Positions 45,971 to 59,125 of a stretch of 64,000 nucleotides of DNA are shown piece after piece. The DNA comes from Bugula neritina (taxonomy: Eukaryota; Bryozoa; Gymnolaemata; Cheilostomatida; Bugulidae): positions 1-64,000 of the forward strand of contig CAXIUT010000138.1 of assembly GCA_964035545.1 (NCBI GenBank), given 5' to 3'. The notes under the pieces are model-generated. The model did no database searches. It saw only the letters and a list, made by a program, of their open reading frames with translations, and was not told the origin of the DNA. Within the stretch, counting starts at the first letter, position 1, and each line of letters begins with the position of its first letter. A program made the position numbers and the translations under genes.

Positions 45971-46879
45971 TCAATTTTTTATTTATACTTTATCTTTGTT
46001 TTTAAGCAACATAATGATTCCAACTGTAATAGCCAAAGTACCTGCCACACAAAACCAATTAACTTCTTATTGGTATCTAACTAAACTAAAGAAGTAGCCG
46101 ACAACAATAGCTGTAAATTGAAAAGGAACAACCAAACCATAATTTTTAGTCAAAGTTAAAGCAGCATTAAAACCAAGCATACCCATACTCAAAACAATCC
46201 CTGAAAATATAAAAACCTCACCCAGTTCATACATAGTAGGCCAATAATAATGACTATCTTAGAAATTAGTCAAAACTAGTAGAGAATTAATAACTAGAAA
46301 TTAGACTCCAACCATATAGGTAATTTGAACAGAATTAGTATTGATAAGTTTTTTAGTAAAAACTGTTGCTATTCCACAACTTGCCTGAGCAATAGTCAGA
46401 ATAATAGCCACAACTAACTTAGTCATTGGATCTGTGCTGATATATTTATCACTTTGAGATGTCTATTCGTAGACAATATCTTTTATATATCCTCCATTGG
46501 TTGTCAAAAGCACTCCAACAAAAGCTACAAAAATCCATATTTTTTGTTTATTATTCAATTGAATTCCATAAAGCAAATAATCAAAAAAGGATGTGAAAAG
46601 AGGATTAGACGCATACATGGTCACCACAATGGGCAACTCCAAATAAAATTGCGACCAAGCATACACCAAACCATGCACCAACATCAACGTATTTCTAATT
46701 ATCAACCATCTAAAATTATGACCAGATCTATAACTCATGTCGATTCCTTTCCAACGAGCAAGACAATAACTCACTGATAAAGCAGCTATCCCTCTGATCA
46801 TGTTGGTCAATGAGGAACTCAACTTCATCTCGTTGGCAAATATGTAACCTAGAGTCATACAGGAAGACGAGCCGGTCAT
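45971..46879 (-). CDS. EamA/DMT-type membrane transporter (SLC35-like)
   Basis: 302 residues, minus strand from 46879 to TGA 45971-45973, no intron. Ten hydrophobic segments in two EamA-like halves are visible: the first half has RGIAALSVSYCLARWKG, LVHGLVYAWSQFYLELPIVV (TM4-type helix) and FVAFVGVLLTTNGG; the second has LVVAIILTIAQASCGIATVF, YGLVVPFQFTAIVVGYFF and VAGTLAITVGIIMLL with a Lys-rich tail. This is the drug/metabolite transporter fold of SLC35F/G proteins, which move nucleotide sugars or other metabolites across Golgi, ER or plasma membrane. The substrate is not predictable. It is the last gene of chromosome 1, 226 bp from the telomere. Confidence 0.85.
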
Positions 46880-47105
46880 TATTAGGATTGATAGTAACTA
46901 TCGATTTATGCCTAGGAGGTTTTGGTTTTATAGATTTTATGGCATGTTTTGATATATTACTAATTGTAAATAATCTAATAGAAATTATTACTATTTATTT
47001 AACAGCTTTTAATACTGAATATTATCTTCATTAAACTTAAATAATTAAAAGCCATTGATTTTATAAAAATCATAAAAACAATCATATTTTACTCACACTT
47101 AATCT

Positions 47106-47175
47106 GGGGTTGGGGTTGGGGTTGGGGTTGGGGTTGGGGTTGGGGTTGGGGTTGGGGGTTGGGGTTGGGGTTGGG
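47106..47175. repeat. Right telomere of chromosome 1 (GGGGTT)
   Basis: 70 bp of GGGGTT repeat running into the gap, with one G5 unit. The G-rich strand reading 5' to 3' outward is the orientation of a right chromosome end. It is the only GGGGTT tract on the plus strand in the window. Confidence 0.95.
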
Positions 47176-47375
47176 NNNNNNNNNNNNNNNNNNNNNNNNN
47201 NNNNNNNNNNNNNNNNNNNNNNNNNNNNNNNNNNNNNNNNNNNNNNNNNNNNNNNNNNNNNNNNNNNNNNNNNNNNNNNNNNNNNNNNNNNNNNNNNNNN
47301 NNNNNNNNNNNNNNNNNNNNNNNNNNNNNNNNNNNNNNNNNNNNNNNNNNNNNNNNNNNNNNNNNNNNNNNNNNN
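47176..47375. other. Assembly gap, exactly 200 N
   Basis: 200 unknown bases lie between a right-type and a left-type telomere. The round number suggests a placeholder of unknown length. Confidence 0.97.
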
Positions 47376-47455
47376 CCCAACCCCAACCCCAACCCCAACC
47401 CCAACCCCAACCCCAACCCAACCCCAACCCCAACCCCAACCCCAACCCCAACCCC
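47376..47455. repeat. Left telomere of a second chromosome (CCCCAA)
   Basis: 80 bp of CCCCAA repeat in left-telomere orientation directly after the gap, followed by unique sequence from 47456. Confidence 0.93.
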
Positions 47456-47714
47456 TATATTGATTTTTATTTATATTTATTTAGTTTGGAATATTTTATT
47501 GATATAAAATGATAATTTATTTATTTTCTTTAAAGAATTTTTAAAAATTAACTTCATAAATTTTTATCAGTACAAAGGAGTAATATTATGAATAATATAA
47601 ATAGTAATTGTGATTTATATCTATATAAAAATAACTATAAATTGAAAGTGATTTATAAAAACAATCACAATACCTTAAAACCAGCTTTATCTCATAAATA
47701 ATAAATAAGACTTA

Positions 47715-49616
47715 ATGAAGTTTTTTACTGATTCAAAATATTATTTGAATATTCCTAGATATTAATTTTAGTTATATATAACAAAATTATATAATAAAGA
47801 ATAGAGACCTTAAATTCGACATGTGATACCTACCTTTAATAACAGTTTTGTTTTTATTTTTAAATATAATTAAGCTCGTAATTTTATGGTCCATACTGAT
47901 TCAAAAGGAAATATTATTTGGATTATGAATCTTAAATTTAACATGTATAAAGTTGAACTCTTAGATGATAAAATTATTATTATTCATCATTCGAATGATA
48001 AAGCATTTTATAGATATGATCTTAAATCAGAAATCATTAATCTAGAAAAACAATCATCAATATAAATACTAAATCCTAATCTTTAAATCATTTCTACAAC
48101 TGTTTTCAACGAGTCTAAAATATTTTGCTTCCAATCTTATACCTAATAATCAATGAAGTTAAAATACTATCATTATCATAATCTCGTTAATAATAAAAAA
48201 CCTATTCTCTAGTGGTAATTTGATTTTAATATTTTTAATATGCATCGCTATCAATAAGAATTTGATATTTTTAAAGTTAATAATCACTCCAAAATAGGAT
48301 GGGTCAGAAAAAATAATATATGTAAATGTTGCTAAAGATTAACTTTCTATTTCTTTTAACTTGATAAATAATTCAAAGGAAAATTCAGCAGCATAAAAAT
48401 AAAGAAATATCCTAAATATTTTAATTCTATTTTCGGTTAATAAAATCAAATTTTTTTATATTATTAATATCAACTAAAGTCAGATTCATACATTATCATA
48501 ATATCATAAACATATATATCAGAAATGAATTCCAAACTTGACCCATACTAAAAATATTTCAAACTTTCTCCCAAACAAATTAAAAAAATGATAGATTCAG
48601 CATAACAAAACAAACACAAAAGTCCCAACCCACAAGGAAATCACATCTTCCCATAAATCAACTTCACACCTTTTAACATCTTCAACGAAGAAGGAACTAT
48701 CACCAAACTAACCACATATCGATATCCAGTCAAAAACCAACCACCAAAAGCAATCATTCTCATGTTCCATGGCTTGAACTCTCACATGGGGCATGGCGCC
48801 CATCTCGCATATGCTTTCGCATAACATGGGTTTTAAACTGTTGGATTCGACCATCGAGGATTCGGACAATCTTAAGGTTAACCAGGATTTGTCAAGAATT
48901 TGCAGTTTCATATTAATGATTGCCTGAAATGGGTTTAAAAAATGAGATAAATGTATAAAGACATGCCTTTTTTTTGTTTAGGATTGTCTATGGGAGGACT
49001 AGCGAGCTACTATTTAACACTTACTCACTCACATCTATTTGAAGGAGCTATTTTGATGGCTCCTGCTCTAAAAAATCAAGTAAGCTCTTTTCTTGTTGGA
49101 TTATCATCTGGTCTGCATTCTCTACTACCTTAAAAAACGAAGTTAATAAAACCAGTTTATGGCAAGGCAAGTAGAAATCCATAGATAACGGACTTTGTTC
49201 AAAAGGATATTTACTCTTATTCAGGAAGAGTTAACTTATCAACAACAACTTTTTTAACTAAAACAATGGACAGAAGTCCTTAAACTTTTGTTAACTATCG
49301 ATGCCCATTTCTAATCATTCAAGGAGGTTTAGATAAACTAGTTAATCCATTAGTAGCCTTTGAACTGTTTCAACATAGTCCTCTATCTGAATAGGACAAA
49401 GATATTCTATTCTATGAAGAAATGTGGCATGATATCTGGCATTAACCTTAAATAGAATAAATTATTGGCAAAATTATAAAATGGGTTGATAAAAGAATGG
49501 AAATTAATCTTAAAAAATAACATAAAAAATAAAAGAAAGAAAATCATCATAAAGAAAAGTAATAACATAATCATAAATAAAAGAAAAAATAAATAAACGA
49601 ACAATAAAGATAATGA
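47715..49616 (+). CDS. Alpha/beta hydrolase, monoacylglycerol-lipase type, possible N-terminal extension
   Basis: The lipase part starts most likely at ATG 48525 and ends at TGA 49614-49616 (363 codons). It has the oxyanion motif MFHGLNSHMGHG, FDHRGFGES, the nucleophile elbow LGLSMGG (Ser), LIIEGGLDKLVNP (Asp) and the His in MWHDIWH: a full catalytic triad of the MAGL/LysoPL type, which cleaves monoacylglycerols. The C terminus is a long Lys/Glu/His-rich tail (about 40 residues). The same frame is open upstream to an ATG at 47715, adding 270 residues with repeats like TDSKGNIIWIMNL that look like propeller blades. Either the genes are fused or a separate gene lies upstream with an unseen intron. 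Confidence 0.75.
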
Positions 49617-49731
49617 TTTCTGCCAATATATCTTTTCTACTATCTCTTAAAGATAAGTTCTTTTTATTTAAAATTTCTAGTTATTTTTAATTAGATTGAT
49701 TATTTTTAATTCATAAAAAAATCAGGATTTA

Positions 49732-51434
49732 GCCATCATTTATTTAAACCCTTCAACAAACATTTCCATTTCTTAATTATTTCTAAATTTCAATTGAACA
49801 TCAATCGGATCTGACACCTTTCTTGAAATAACTCCTTTCATATTTACTATATCATTCTCAACTTAAAGTTTGATATGAGATGGTATTAATAATTGTTTTG
49901 AAATTGAATTAGAATCTCTTTTGCCGATATTAAGATACATTTTCCAACTTCTTAGCTAATCTTTTATTTATATTTTTTTCTCACTATTACTTTCAGTATA
50001 TTCAGACAGTTTTTTCTATATTGATAACATCTATGAACTTGATTCTTTCATAATAATCTACTTTTTCGACTGATTTTATTTTTTAATCATTCTTTTTATC
50101 AAACTTACAATTCTTTTATTGACCTCTCCATTTATTTTAACTTTAGTTTATCCTCGAAAATAGTATTACTCAGTCTGTTGATTAAAATACCTAACAATTG
50201 GCACTTATATCTAATAGATCGTTTCAAAGTTAATTTTTTTGTAAAACATATCATTAAGAATTTATAATATTGATATTCTTTCTTCAGGATTTTTAATAAA
50301 TATTTTTTTAAGTAAATTAACTACCATTTCATTTTAAATATCAAAATATGATACCTATTTCTCTCGAATATGCTGCAAAATAAAATAAGTGCTACTCCCA
50401 TCAAAAGGAAATTCTCTAGTATATAGATAATACATCAATACACCTTCATATAAATAAATATACCTAAAACATAAAATAAATACCTAAAGACCAAATATCG
50501 CTCTTCGAATAATACTTCAAATCGAATAGTTCGCCATCACGACGTCTTATCATCTACGGTGATATGTAGTGCTTTGAACCGATATATTCCTTGCTTTCGA
50601 TCAGAGGATCCTCGAGATTGCTTTTTTGTTGGTATAAATTCGAGTTAAATATCTAAAAAGAACCAAAATCTATCAATTTTAACCGATATTCATCATCAAC
50701 TACGAAATTTTAAGCCTGAATAATAGTGCTAATACCTTTATATCTCTATGAGAAACTCCTTGACTTTGCAAATACCTCACAATTGAAACAATTTGTGCAC
50801 AATAATACTTCAATATTTCCTATCTACGATAAAACAAATAATCCCTTTCATAAACCAATCCTAAAACTCTTAATAACCCTCCATTTCTTCCCCACTACAT
50901 TAACATATGTAATTATTTTCCTGTTTTTTATGATTTTATGCCATAATCTATGAGTTTTATTATTCCAGGATGTTTCAAATTAGACAAAATTTATACTTCT
51001 CTTTTGAAATCTTGCTATATCTATTAACTATTTTTACTATTGTTAGGAGCAATAATTGTTTTAAGTGCATATAATTATCTTTGTGATGATTATTTATTTT
51101 GCTAAGTTTTAATTTTGAATTAATTCTGATTTTTGGCGACCAAATCTACTGTTTTCCCTTAAATACCATTCTGTTACTACTTTTACTCATATAAAGTGGT
51201 TTCTTTCAAATATTTACATTATTTTTATTCTACCTACTACCTACCCTCAACAATAAAACTTCTATCGTCTTGCTGTTAATTCAAATAATCTTTTTACTCC
51301 CAACTTCTCTATTCCTCTTCCTCCTTCTGATTTTCAATTTTTTAGACCAAGTAGACATCTGAAGTAGCCCCTTTTCCAATAAAATTAATTTTTCTATATA
51401 TTCCGCTTTTCAACTTTACTGTTATTCTCTCCAT
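49732..51434 (-). CDS. Serine/threonine protein kinase with insert
   Basis: Minus strand, from ATG at 51434 to TGA 49732-49734. The Gly-rich loop is IGKGATSDVYLV, followed by an insert of about 85 charged residues before the catalytic Lys (LYALKTI). The catalytic loop is SHRDIK, with a 20-nt intron (50716-50735) directly after it, then LKLIDFGSF and an activation segment ending HYISPE (Glu is TAG) and DIWSLGIY. The general type resembles ULK/NEK- or CAMK-related ciliate kinases; no closer group can be given. The C-terminal 250 residues are polar and unassigned. More introns are likely in 50340-50620. Its start codon is 49 bp from that of the Polo kinase on the opposite strand. Confidence 0.8.
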
Positions 51435-51483
51435 AATATAACTCTATTCGATTAAACCCTAATTCTATTATTTAAATCATTCC

Positions 51484-53025
<1,542 letters not shown>

Positions 53026-53066
53026 TAAATATGATTTGAATCCTATCATATGAATAAATATAAATA

Positions 53067-54728
53067 ATGGCAACTCTGAATAAAATTAACACCCCATCAG
53101 CCAACCTAGCCAACTCCTCCCAGTAATTCCAAGACTTCATCCACCATATAAGACCTAAATTATCTCCATCTCATTCCCGCAATGCCCCATCTTAGACTCC
53201 TTTCTCTGACAACATACCTTCACAAGCCATTTCAAGCAAGTAGATGTATAGCTAAGCTGAATATTCTCTTTATGTAGCTTCTACTCGATCTCCAGAAATT
53301 AGTGGAGGAAAATATGATGGCGATTCTACTTTGAGGAATCGAAATCGAATGGGACATGCCAATCGTCACGCAGTCAAACAGTTTCAAATTCCTTCTCACT
53401 TTTTTACACAAACTAAACACCAACTACAACAACATTTCAAACAGTCTTACGTGAAAGATAGCGGAGATAATAATATAGTAAAGCAGTCAAGATTGTCAAA
53501 TGGTGGTTAGTAGAAAGAGCAGACAACTATGAGATAGAGCAAAATTATCAAGAAAGGAAACAAACATAAATTGTTCGATGCTAATACATAGAAAGTCATT
53601 AAACATTGTCTCATGAATAGATTAACTCCAGAAACAGAAGTCAAATAAATGTATCATTTCTTCACAAAACTGTTATCTCTTATTGACTGCTAAATCACTA
53701 ACCCAAAACTGTAGAGTCACGAAGATTATATCTTCTATGGCAATCAGAACAAATCTCTTCTGAATACAGAAGGAATTTTGTTATATTCATAGGCTATATA
53801 TTTGGGTGAACTGCGTCAATATCATATTTTAAACGGCTATGGAGTATATATTTAATTTGATTCTTTGGCTATTTATAAAGGATATTTTAAAAATGGGAAG
53901 ATGAGTGGAGTATTCGATGTTAAAAAGTAGAAAGAGTCATACTGTGGATAGCTATTGAATCGACAATATCATGGATATGGCAAACTTATTAATCATAATG
54001 GTACGTTTTAAGGTTTGTTTAAAGAAGGAAAAATTATATAAAATCATCATGATAAAAATAACAAAAATGGAAAAACTGGAATAATGCATTCTTCTATGAC
54101 TGAATTCCCTTCTCATAATAAAAACAGTCAAATCAAACAAGGAAATGGTTCTACTTTTGTCAATAAAATGCATAAAGAACCAATTCCTAATAACTATTAG
54201 CAATATAATTATAAATAACCCAGTGGTCACTATGATTAACATTATGGATAAAGTACATATATGAATGGGTCTCAGAGCAGATATCGCTCTTACAATAAAC
54301 CTAAAGAATCACATAGTGATATGATGGAATTCAGTTATCCTTTCGGTCATTAGCTACCATAATACTCAACGAACTTTAAAAAGAACTATCGATCAAGAAT
54401 CAGAGGAAAACCTCAAAGTCATAACAGATATCCCGAACAAGAATTTCATCAAGATCAGAATCGAAGTCATAGGTATAGACAGAGTCACTAAAGATACAAC
54501 AATCCAGAACAAAACTAAGGCAAAATATATTCCAAACATAACTATCAGTATCAACCATAAGATAACTACAATAGTACATATTACTAAAATGGTCATTAGA
54601 ACAACTATTATCATTAAAAATCCAGAGTAAATCAAAATCATATTAAAAGAAGAGGCTACATTTCAAGTAAAAAAGAACGAATTGACTCCACGTATGGATA
54701 GTAGCCTCCTCTGCGCTATAATGTATGA
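53067..54728 (+). CDS. MORN-repeat-like protein with low-complexity tail
   Basis: 553 codons, one frame, start ATG 53067 (an ATG at 53050 leads to an early stop). The N-terminal third is Ser/Pro/Gln-rich. The middle (about 53760-54030) holds MORN-like units: YFKNGKMSGVFDVKK, then ESYCGELLNREYHGYGKLIN followed by HNGTFEGLFKEGKI, with the Tyr-x-Gly, His-Gly-x-Gly pattern. The last 210 residues are rich in Tyr, His, Asn, Gln and Arg and likely disordered. MORN proteins often act at membranes, basal bodies and the cytoskeleton of protists. It starts 41 bp after the Polo kinase stop. Confidence 0.65.
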
Positions 54729-54775
54729 TCATCTTGATAATATAATCTTTATCATATAAAAATATATAACAAAAT

Positions 54776-56583
54776 ATGCAACCAACTCGCAGTGAAGGAC
54801 CACAGTCACTAGCAACCCTAACAACCACTCTTAATCAAGGCCAAGTCAATCCTCTTCACTCCTTCTATCACTCTCTATTGGCCAATTGCGAATACCCTCT
54901 CCTCTCACGTCTATTATTCCTTCAACTCCTAACTAAATAAAACGTGCTTTTATACTCTTCTCGTCGCGCATAGATCAAGTAGGCTTGGCTGGGTCTTGCT
55001 CATAAACTTGGCAATAAAAATCATTTTCTTTACATTATCGATCATGAAACTAAAATATAGGAGATTTTTGTGACATCACAAGAAGAAAGAAGGGTCTTAC
55101 TGTTTGATTTAGGGAAAGTTAGTACTCAGGCATTGAATTATATACTTAACCATAATACAGTCGATATAACTATTTTAGCTATTGAAGATGAAAGTCGACC
55201 TCTTCGTTCATAATTATCAGATTTATTTCCTCTTATCTTTATCGATTAAAATGAAGAAAACTAAAATTAAAATTACAATCATGTACATCATCAAATTTCT
55301 TTTGACAAGGAAAGGTTTCAGACTACAGTAGCTACTAACTATTCCCAAACAATGGATAATAAACAGTAATAACCCTTCTTTAAACCATATCTTACTCTTC
55401 TTAAATAAAAAACATCCAGCTAAGGCGTAGTACTCCCTCATAGTCGATGGAAAAAAATGACCAAAATATTGCAATTGATAGGTTTGACCAGAGTAGACGG
55501 AACTTTCAAAAATGTATCACCTGTTGATTGTATCCTAGCACCTGAGTGTTTGGGGAGGACACCTAACTAACTTCAAACTATAATTAAAGTTAATTAAACC
55601 ATATTGCTATAGATGGCCTCGCTTTATGGTCTACATCGATGGAACAAACAGCTATCTTCTCATTTCTGGATAACTCCAACAAAAAAGACATATTTTCTTT
55701 CTTTAATAAACAAACTTAAAACAAGACCTTCTTTCTATTACCCTTGCTCAAAATATCCACAAATAGTTACTATCCAACCATCACCTCCTCTCCTTCGTAT
55801 AACTTTATCAACTTAGACTATCGTATCATTGGCTATGACAAAAAACTTCTCAGTGATAAATACATAGCAGTAGATAGCAACCATTCTTACAGACTAACTC
55901 TCAAATACAAAACAGATGATAAAGTTATAATTCATTTAGGTTTGGCTTGCTATGATGCCAATCGCTTAATTATCGATCCTCTTCAAGTACTTTATCTAGC
56001 TATTTAGGTCTGTAGATATGAAAATACTGCTGTCACCATTGATTCAGTGGATAATTCTACAATAAGAGTGAGAAACTAGGATGTAGACATACTTAAAAGA
56101 TGGAAATAGAGTGATAGTTTTGGATATTAAAGATGTATTGGATTTTATTTAAACGGAGACATCAATCGAGGACTAACACCTTAATAAGTAATTTCTGCTG
56201 ACAACCCATACAGCAAATAACAATAAAACGGAATATTCAAAAAAATACTATAAAACAAAATAGAACTAACACAAAATGGAACAAAACAAATAAAAAAGAT
56301 AAAATCACAAATAATCGACGGCACGACTAAAATAATGAATCACTATCAAGGTGGTAGCTATGTGATAGCTGGGACAGTAAAAGGAAATCAGCCTGAATGG
56401 AAATAGTTGTCATATGTTTTTAAAGGGTAAGGAAGGAATAATAATGGAGAGGAGATGTTTGTTGGGACTTGTTGGGTTAGAGTGGTGCTTTTATTGAATT
56501 ATAATAGTGGGTATCCTGATTTTAAACTTTAAAAGAAAGATGCAGCTATTGATATTAGAGATATTTAGTGGAGTTCTGCTTGA
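54776..56583 (+). CDS. Hypothetical protein of about 585 aa, two exons
   Basis: From ATG 54776 one frame is open to about 55545; a second frame is open from 55546 to TGA 56581-56583. A 44-nt intron at 55546-55589 joins them to read LAPDELNHIAIDGLALWST. The N-terminal part is helical. The C-terminal part looks like beta-rich extracellular domains: YDKKLLSDKYIAVDSNHSYR, LTLKYKTDDKVIIHLGLACYD, then FYLNGDINRG and GTVKGNEPEW, somewhat like carbohydrate-binding folds, but no family is recognised. No signal peptide is seen at the N terminus. Two separate genes would also be possible, but the second frame lacks an ATG near its start. Confidence 0.5.
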
Positions 56584-56614
56584 TTGTTATTATAGTATTA
56601 TTTTGATGCATATA

Positions 56615-58484
56615 TCATTATTTCTTTAATTTATTGCCATCCTCTTTCAGATCTATTTAACTCTATTACTATTATTTCAATTTTACTTCGCTTTTCTATT
56701 CTTCTTCCTGAACAACTATCTCAACTTTCCCTTTATTTCTATACATAATCATCTGCATGATTAAAAGAACAGCTAAAACAGCTAAATATCAACAAAAATA
56801 CCTTATTTTATAGACAACCATTTGATGCTCCAGCAATTATGAAGCTACAATCTCCACATAGATGCATAAGCCAATAGAGATAACAATGTTATTCTTAGAA
56901 CAGTTGCTTTTTATACATTTTTTAATTTGAAATTCAATATTATTTGAGGAACCATCACTAGTAGATAAAAGTATTCTCTAAGTAGTTAGCCAACTTAAGC
57001 AAAACTCCATAGTAAGACCACGATAGGACTAACATTTACATTACTAAATATTTGAAACCCAGAATGCAATAATTTTTTCCAACTAAAATCAATTTACCCA
57101 AAAAGATGATAACAGATATTAACTACAACCATCAAAGCCAATAGATTTTTAATAAAATTAGTAAAAAAGCAATCAAAAGCACTACATTTATGTTAATTTT
57201 TATCAAATCTTTTCTAAATAAAATAAACAACCAACCAATGAATTCCAATTCCAACAAAAAATATCAAAACACCAATCAACAACTTCAAACCAACAGCTAT
57301 TCTGACACTAAACGATATCAATTACAACATAATCCAGATATTAACAAAAGTGCCATAACTTCTTGATATTCCAACGTTTTTACTGATAAATATATAAGAT
57401 AATAAATCGATTGTTACCCATAAACTAAATACTATTAATTTTATGTTTATTTAGTTTTATATATGAGGTAATATTGTATTGATTTTATCTATTTTTTGTA
57501 ATGATTATTTATCATCTAATATATAGTTTTTTAATGTTTATATTTTCTATATGATAAATTGTTGATTAAATATCCAATTCCAAACGTATATTATGTTATC
57601 TTTGAAGACTAATTTATATGGCTAAAGATATTTTTAAATAAAGGAGTCAGTTAGTTACAATTTATCTATTCTATTTTCAATTAGAATAGTTTTTAGTTGA
57701 TACCCCGACATCAACTTTATTTTCTATGTTATTTTCTTTTATTGAGAACCTAAAGAATTTATATTTTTTTTCCAATTCTAAACAATTTGCCAAGGCTAGA
57801 TAGTCTATTTGGCTAGAACATGTCCAACCAAAGGAACAACCTCGTTGATTTTATTCTATATCTAAAATAACTAGCTAAGTTTTCGTCTATTCTCTATAAA
57901 AGCATCACTTTTCTCAATAACATCAAATATCAAACTCACATTAACCTTCTCCACTTCTTTAAACCTCTTATCAACTATCTCATAATTACTATCTGAGGTA
58001 AATAGTCCAGGCTATTCCAGTTGCGAAACCATCAACGACGATTCCGGATCATAAGAAATATATAAATTACTATATTTCAATACAACAGGTATTTTAGCTT
58101 GATTGATTCCTTTGATATTAGTTTTTTTGAATAAATGCAAAAATAATTTTTATTTTCTATTTAAAATTTGTTTTTTATCTGTAATTTCTACATCAATATA
58201 TATCTACGTATATTTCTATTTTTTTTAGTTATGTATGCCCCATTATACCAAGAATACAACCTAAGTGAAACACTCACATTTTTATTCATATTTGTATTAC
58301 TCAAACTGATGTTAAATACTATTGGCTAAGTCTGATTGATATTGACTGATATGTTTTTAGGTTTTGATTGCTTGCCGTCCACTGATGGTGATATCTGAAC
58401 GATGAAATCAGATTGTTGTGAGGTAGTTAGAGAGATTATGAAGATGATGAGGATTAGGAGTTTTGATAAGATATTTTGTGACAT
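56615..58484 (-). CDS. Seven-TM receptor-like protein with lumenal domain (GOST-like architecture)
   Basis: Minus strand. ATG at 58484 gives a signal peptide (KLLILIIFIISLTTS) followed by a lumenal domain with N-glycosylation-type sites (NISVNIN, NVSVSL). From about 57460 seven hydrophobic helices follow, including IVFSLWVTIDLLSYIFIS, LLIGVLIFFVGIGIHWLVVY, YFYLLVMVPEIILNF and, after a 20-nt intron at 56782-56801, AVLAVLLIMEMIMY. The tail is acidic (VEEEEEKSE) and ends at TGA 56615-56617. This order is that of the GPR107/TMEM87/GPR180 (GOST) group; the helix around VP-x-I-I-L also recalls Tul1/DSC ligases, but no RING is present. Introns inside the lumenal part (about 57650-58150) are not resolved. 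Confidence 0.55.
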
Positions 58485-59125
58485 TGTGATTATATTTATA
58501 TTAAAGTTGATATTGAAAGGAAGATTAAATATTTAATAAATTAGAATATGCTTTTAAGATTGTTTTTAATTATAATTTAGAATTTTAATATTCATAATCA
58601 TAATAGTTGAATATTTTCGAGAAAAAGAGTATCATCTTCAACAAAAAAAATCAATCAAAAAATATTTAAACTAATTAATTTCAATCTATTCGGTCTTCAT
58701 AACTAAAATTTATCATTATTTTTGAATAAATTTATTATAGATTGAAATTATTTAACTATTAATGATTACTTGTCTGACTTCAAAGTTAATAAAAAAGATC
58801 AGAAAAGTATTTATATCAATTCTAATATGCATATAAATTATTATTTATGTTTTTGAAGATATAAATCAAATTCTTTATCATGCAATATGATCATTAAGTT
58901 ATTGCATTGTAGTAAATTTTATCAAAAAAATCAAATAAAAACCAATTCACTAACATAGTTTCATATTTCTACATCGATTTACACATGATAGCTTCATTAT
59001 TTCATTAAAATATGCTTTATTTTTGTCATTTAGATGTTGATTAATAATAATAAACTATTAGACTTTATTATTTATATCAAAAGGTTATTAAATAAATAGC
59101 AATCTAATATTCTGATTATTTAACA
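58485..59125. other. Intergenic, nothing recognised
   Basis: About 640 bp of AT-rich DNA between the start of the receptor-like gene and the stop of the nucleotidase gene. No gene or repeat is seen. Confidence 0.5.

Noticed and set aside
47089-47512. Frames running through the N gap
   Set aside because: They contain unknown residues and telomeric repeats on both sides.
56615-57440. Tul1/DSC-type transmembrane ubiquitin ligase
   Set aside because: One helix resembles it but there is no RING domain downstream; the tail is acidic as in GOST-type receptors.
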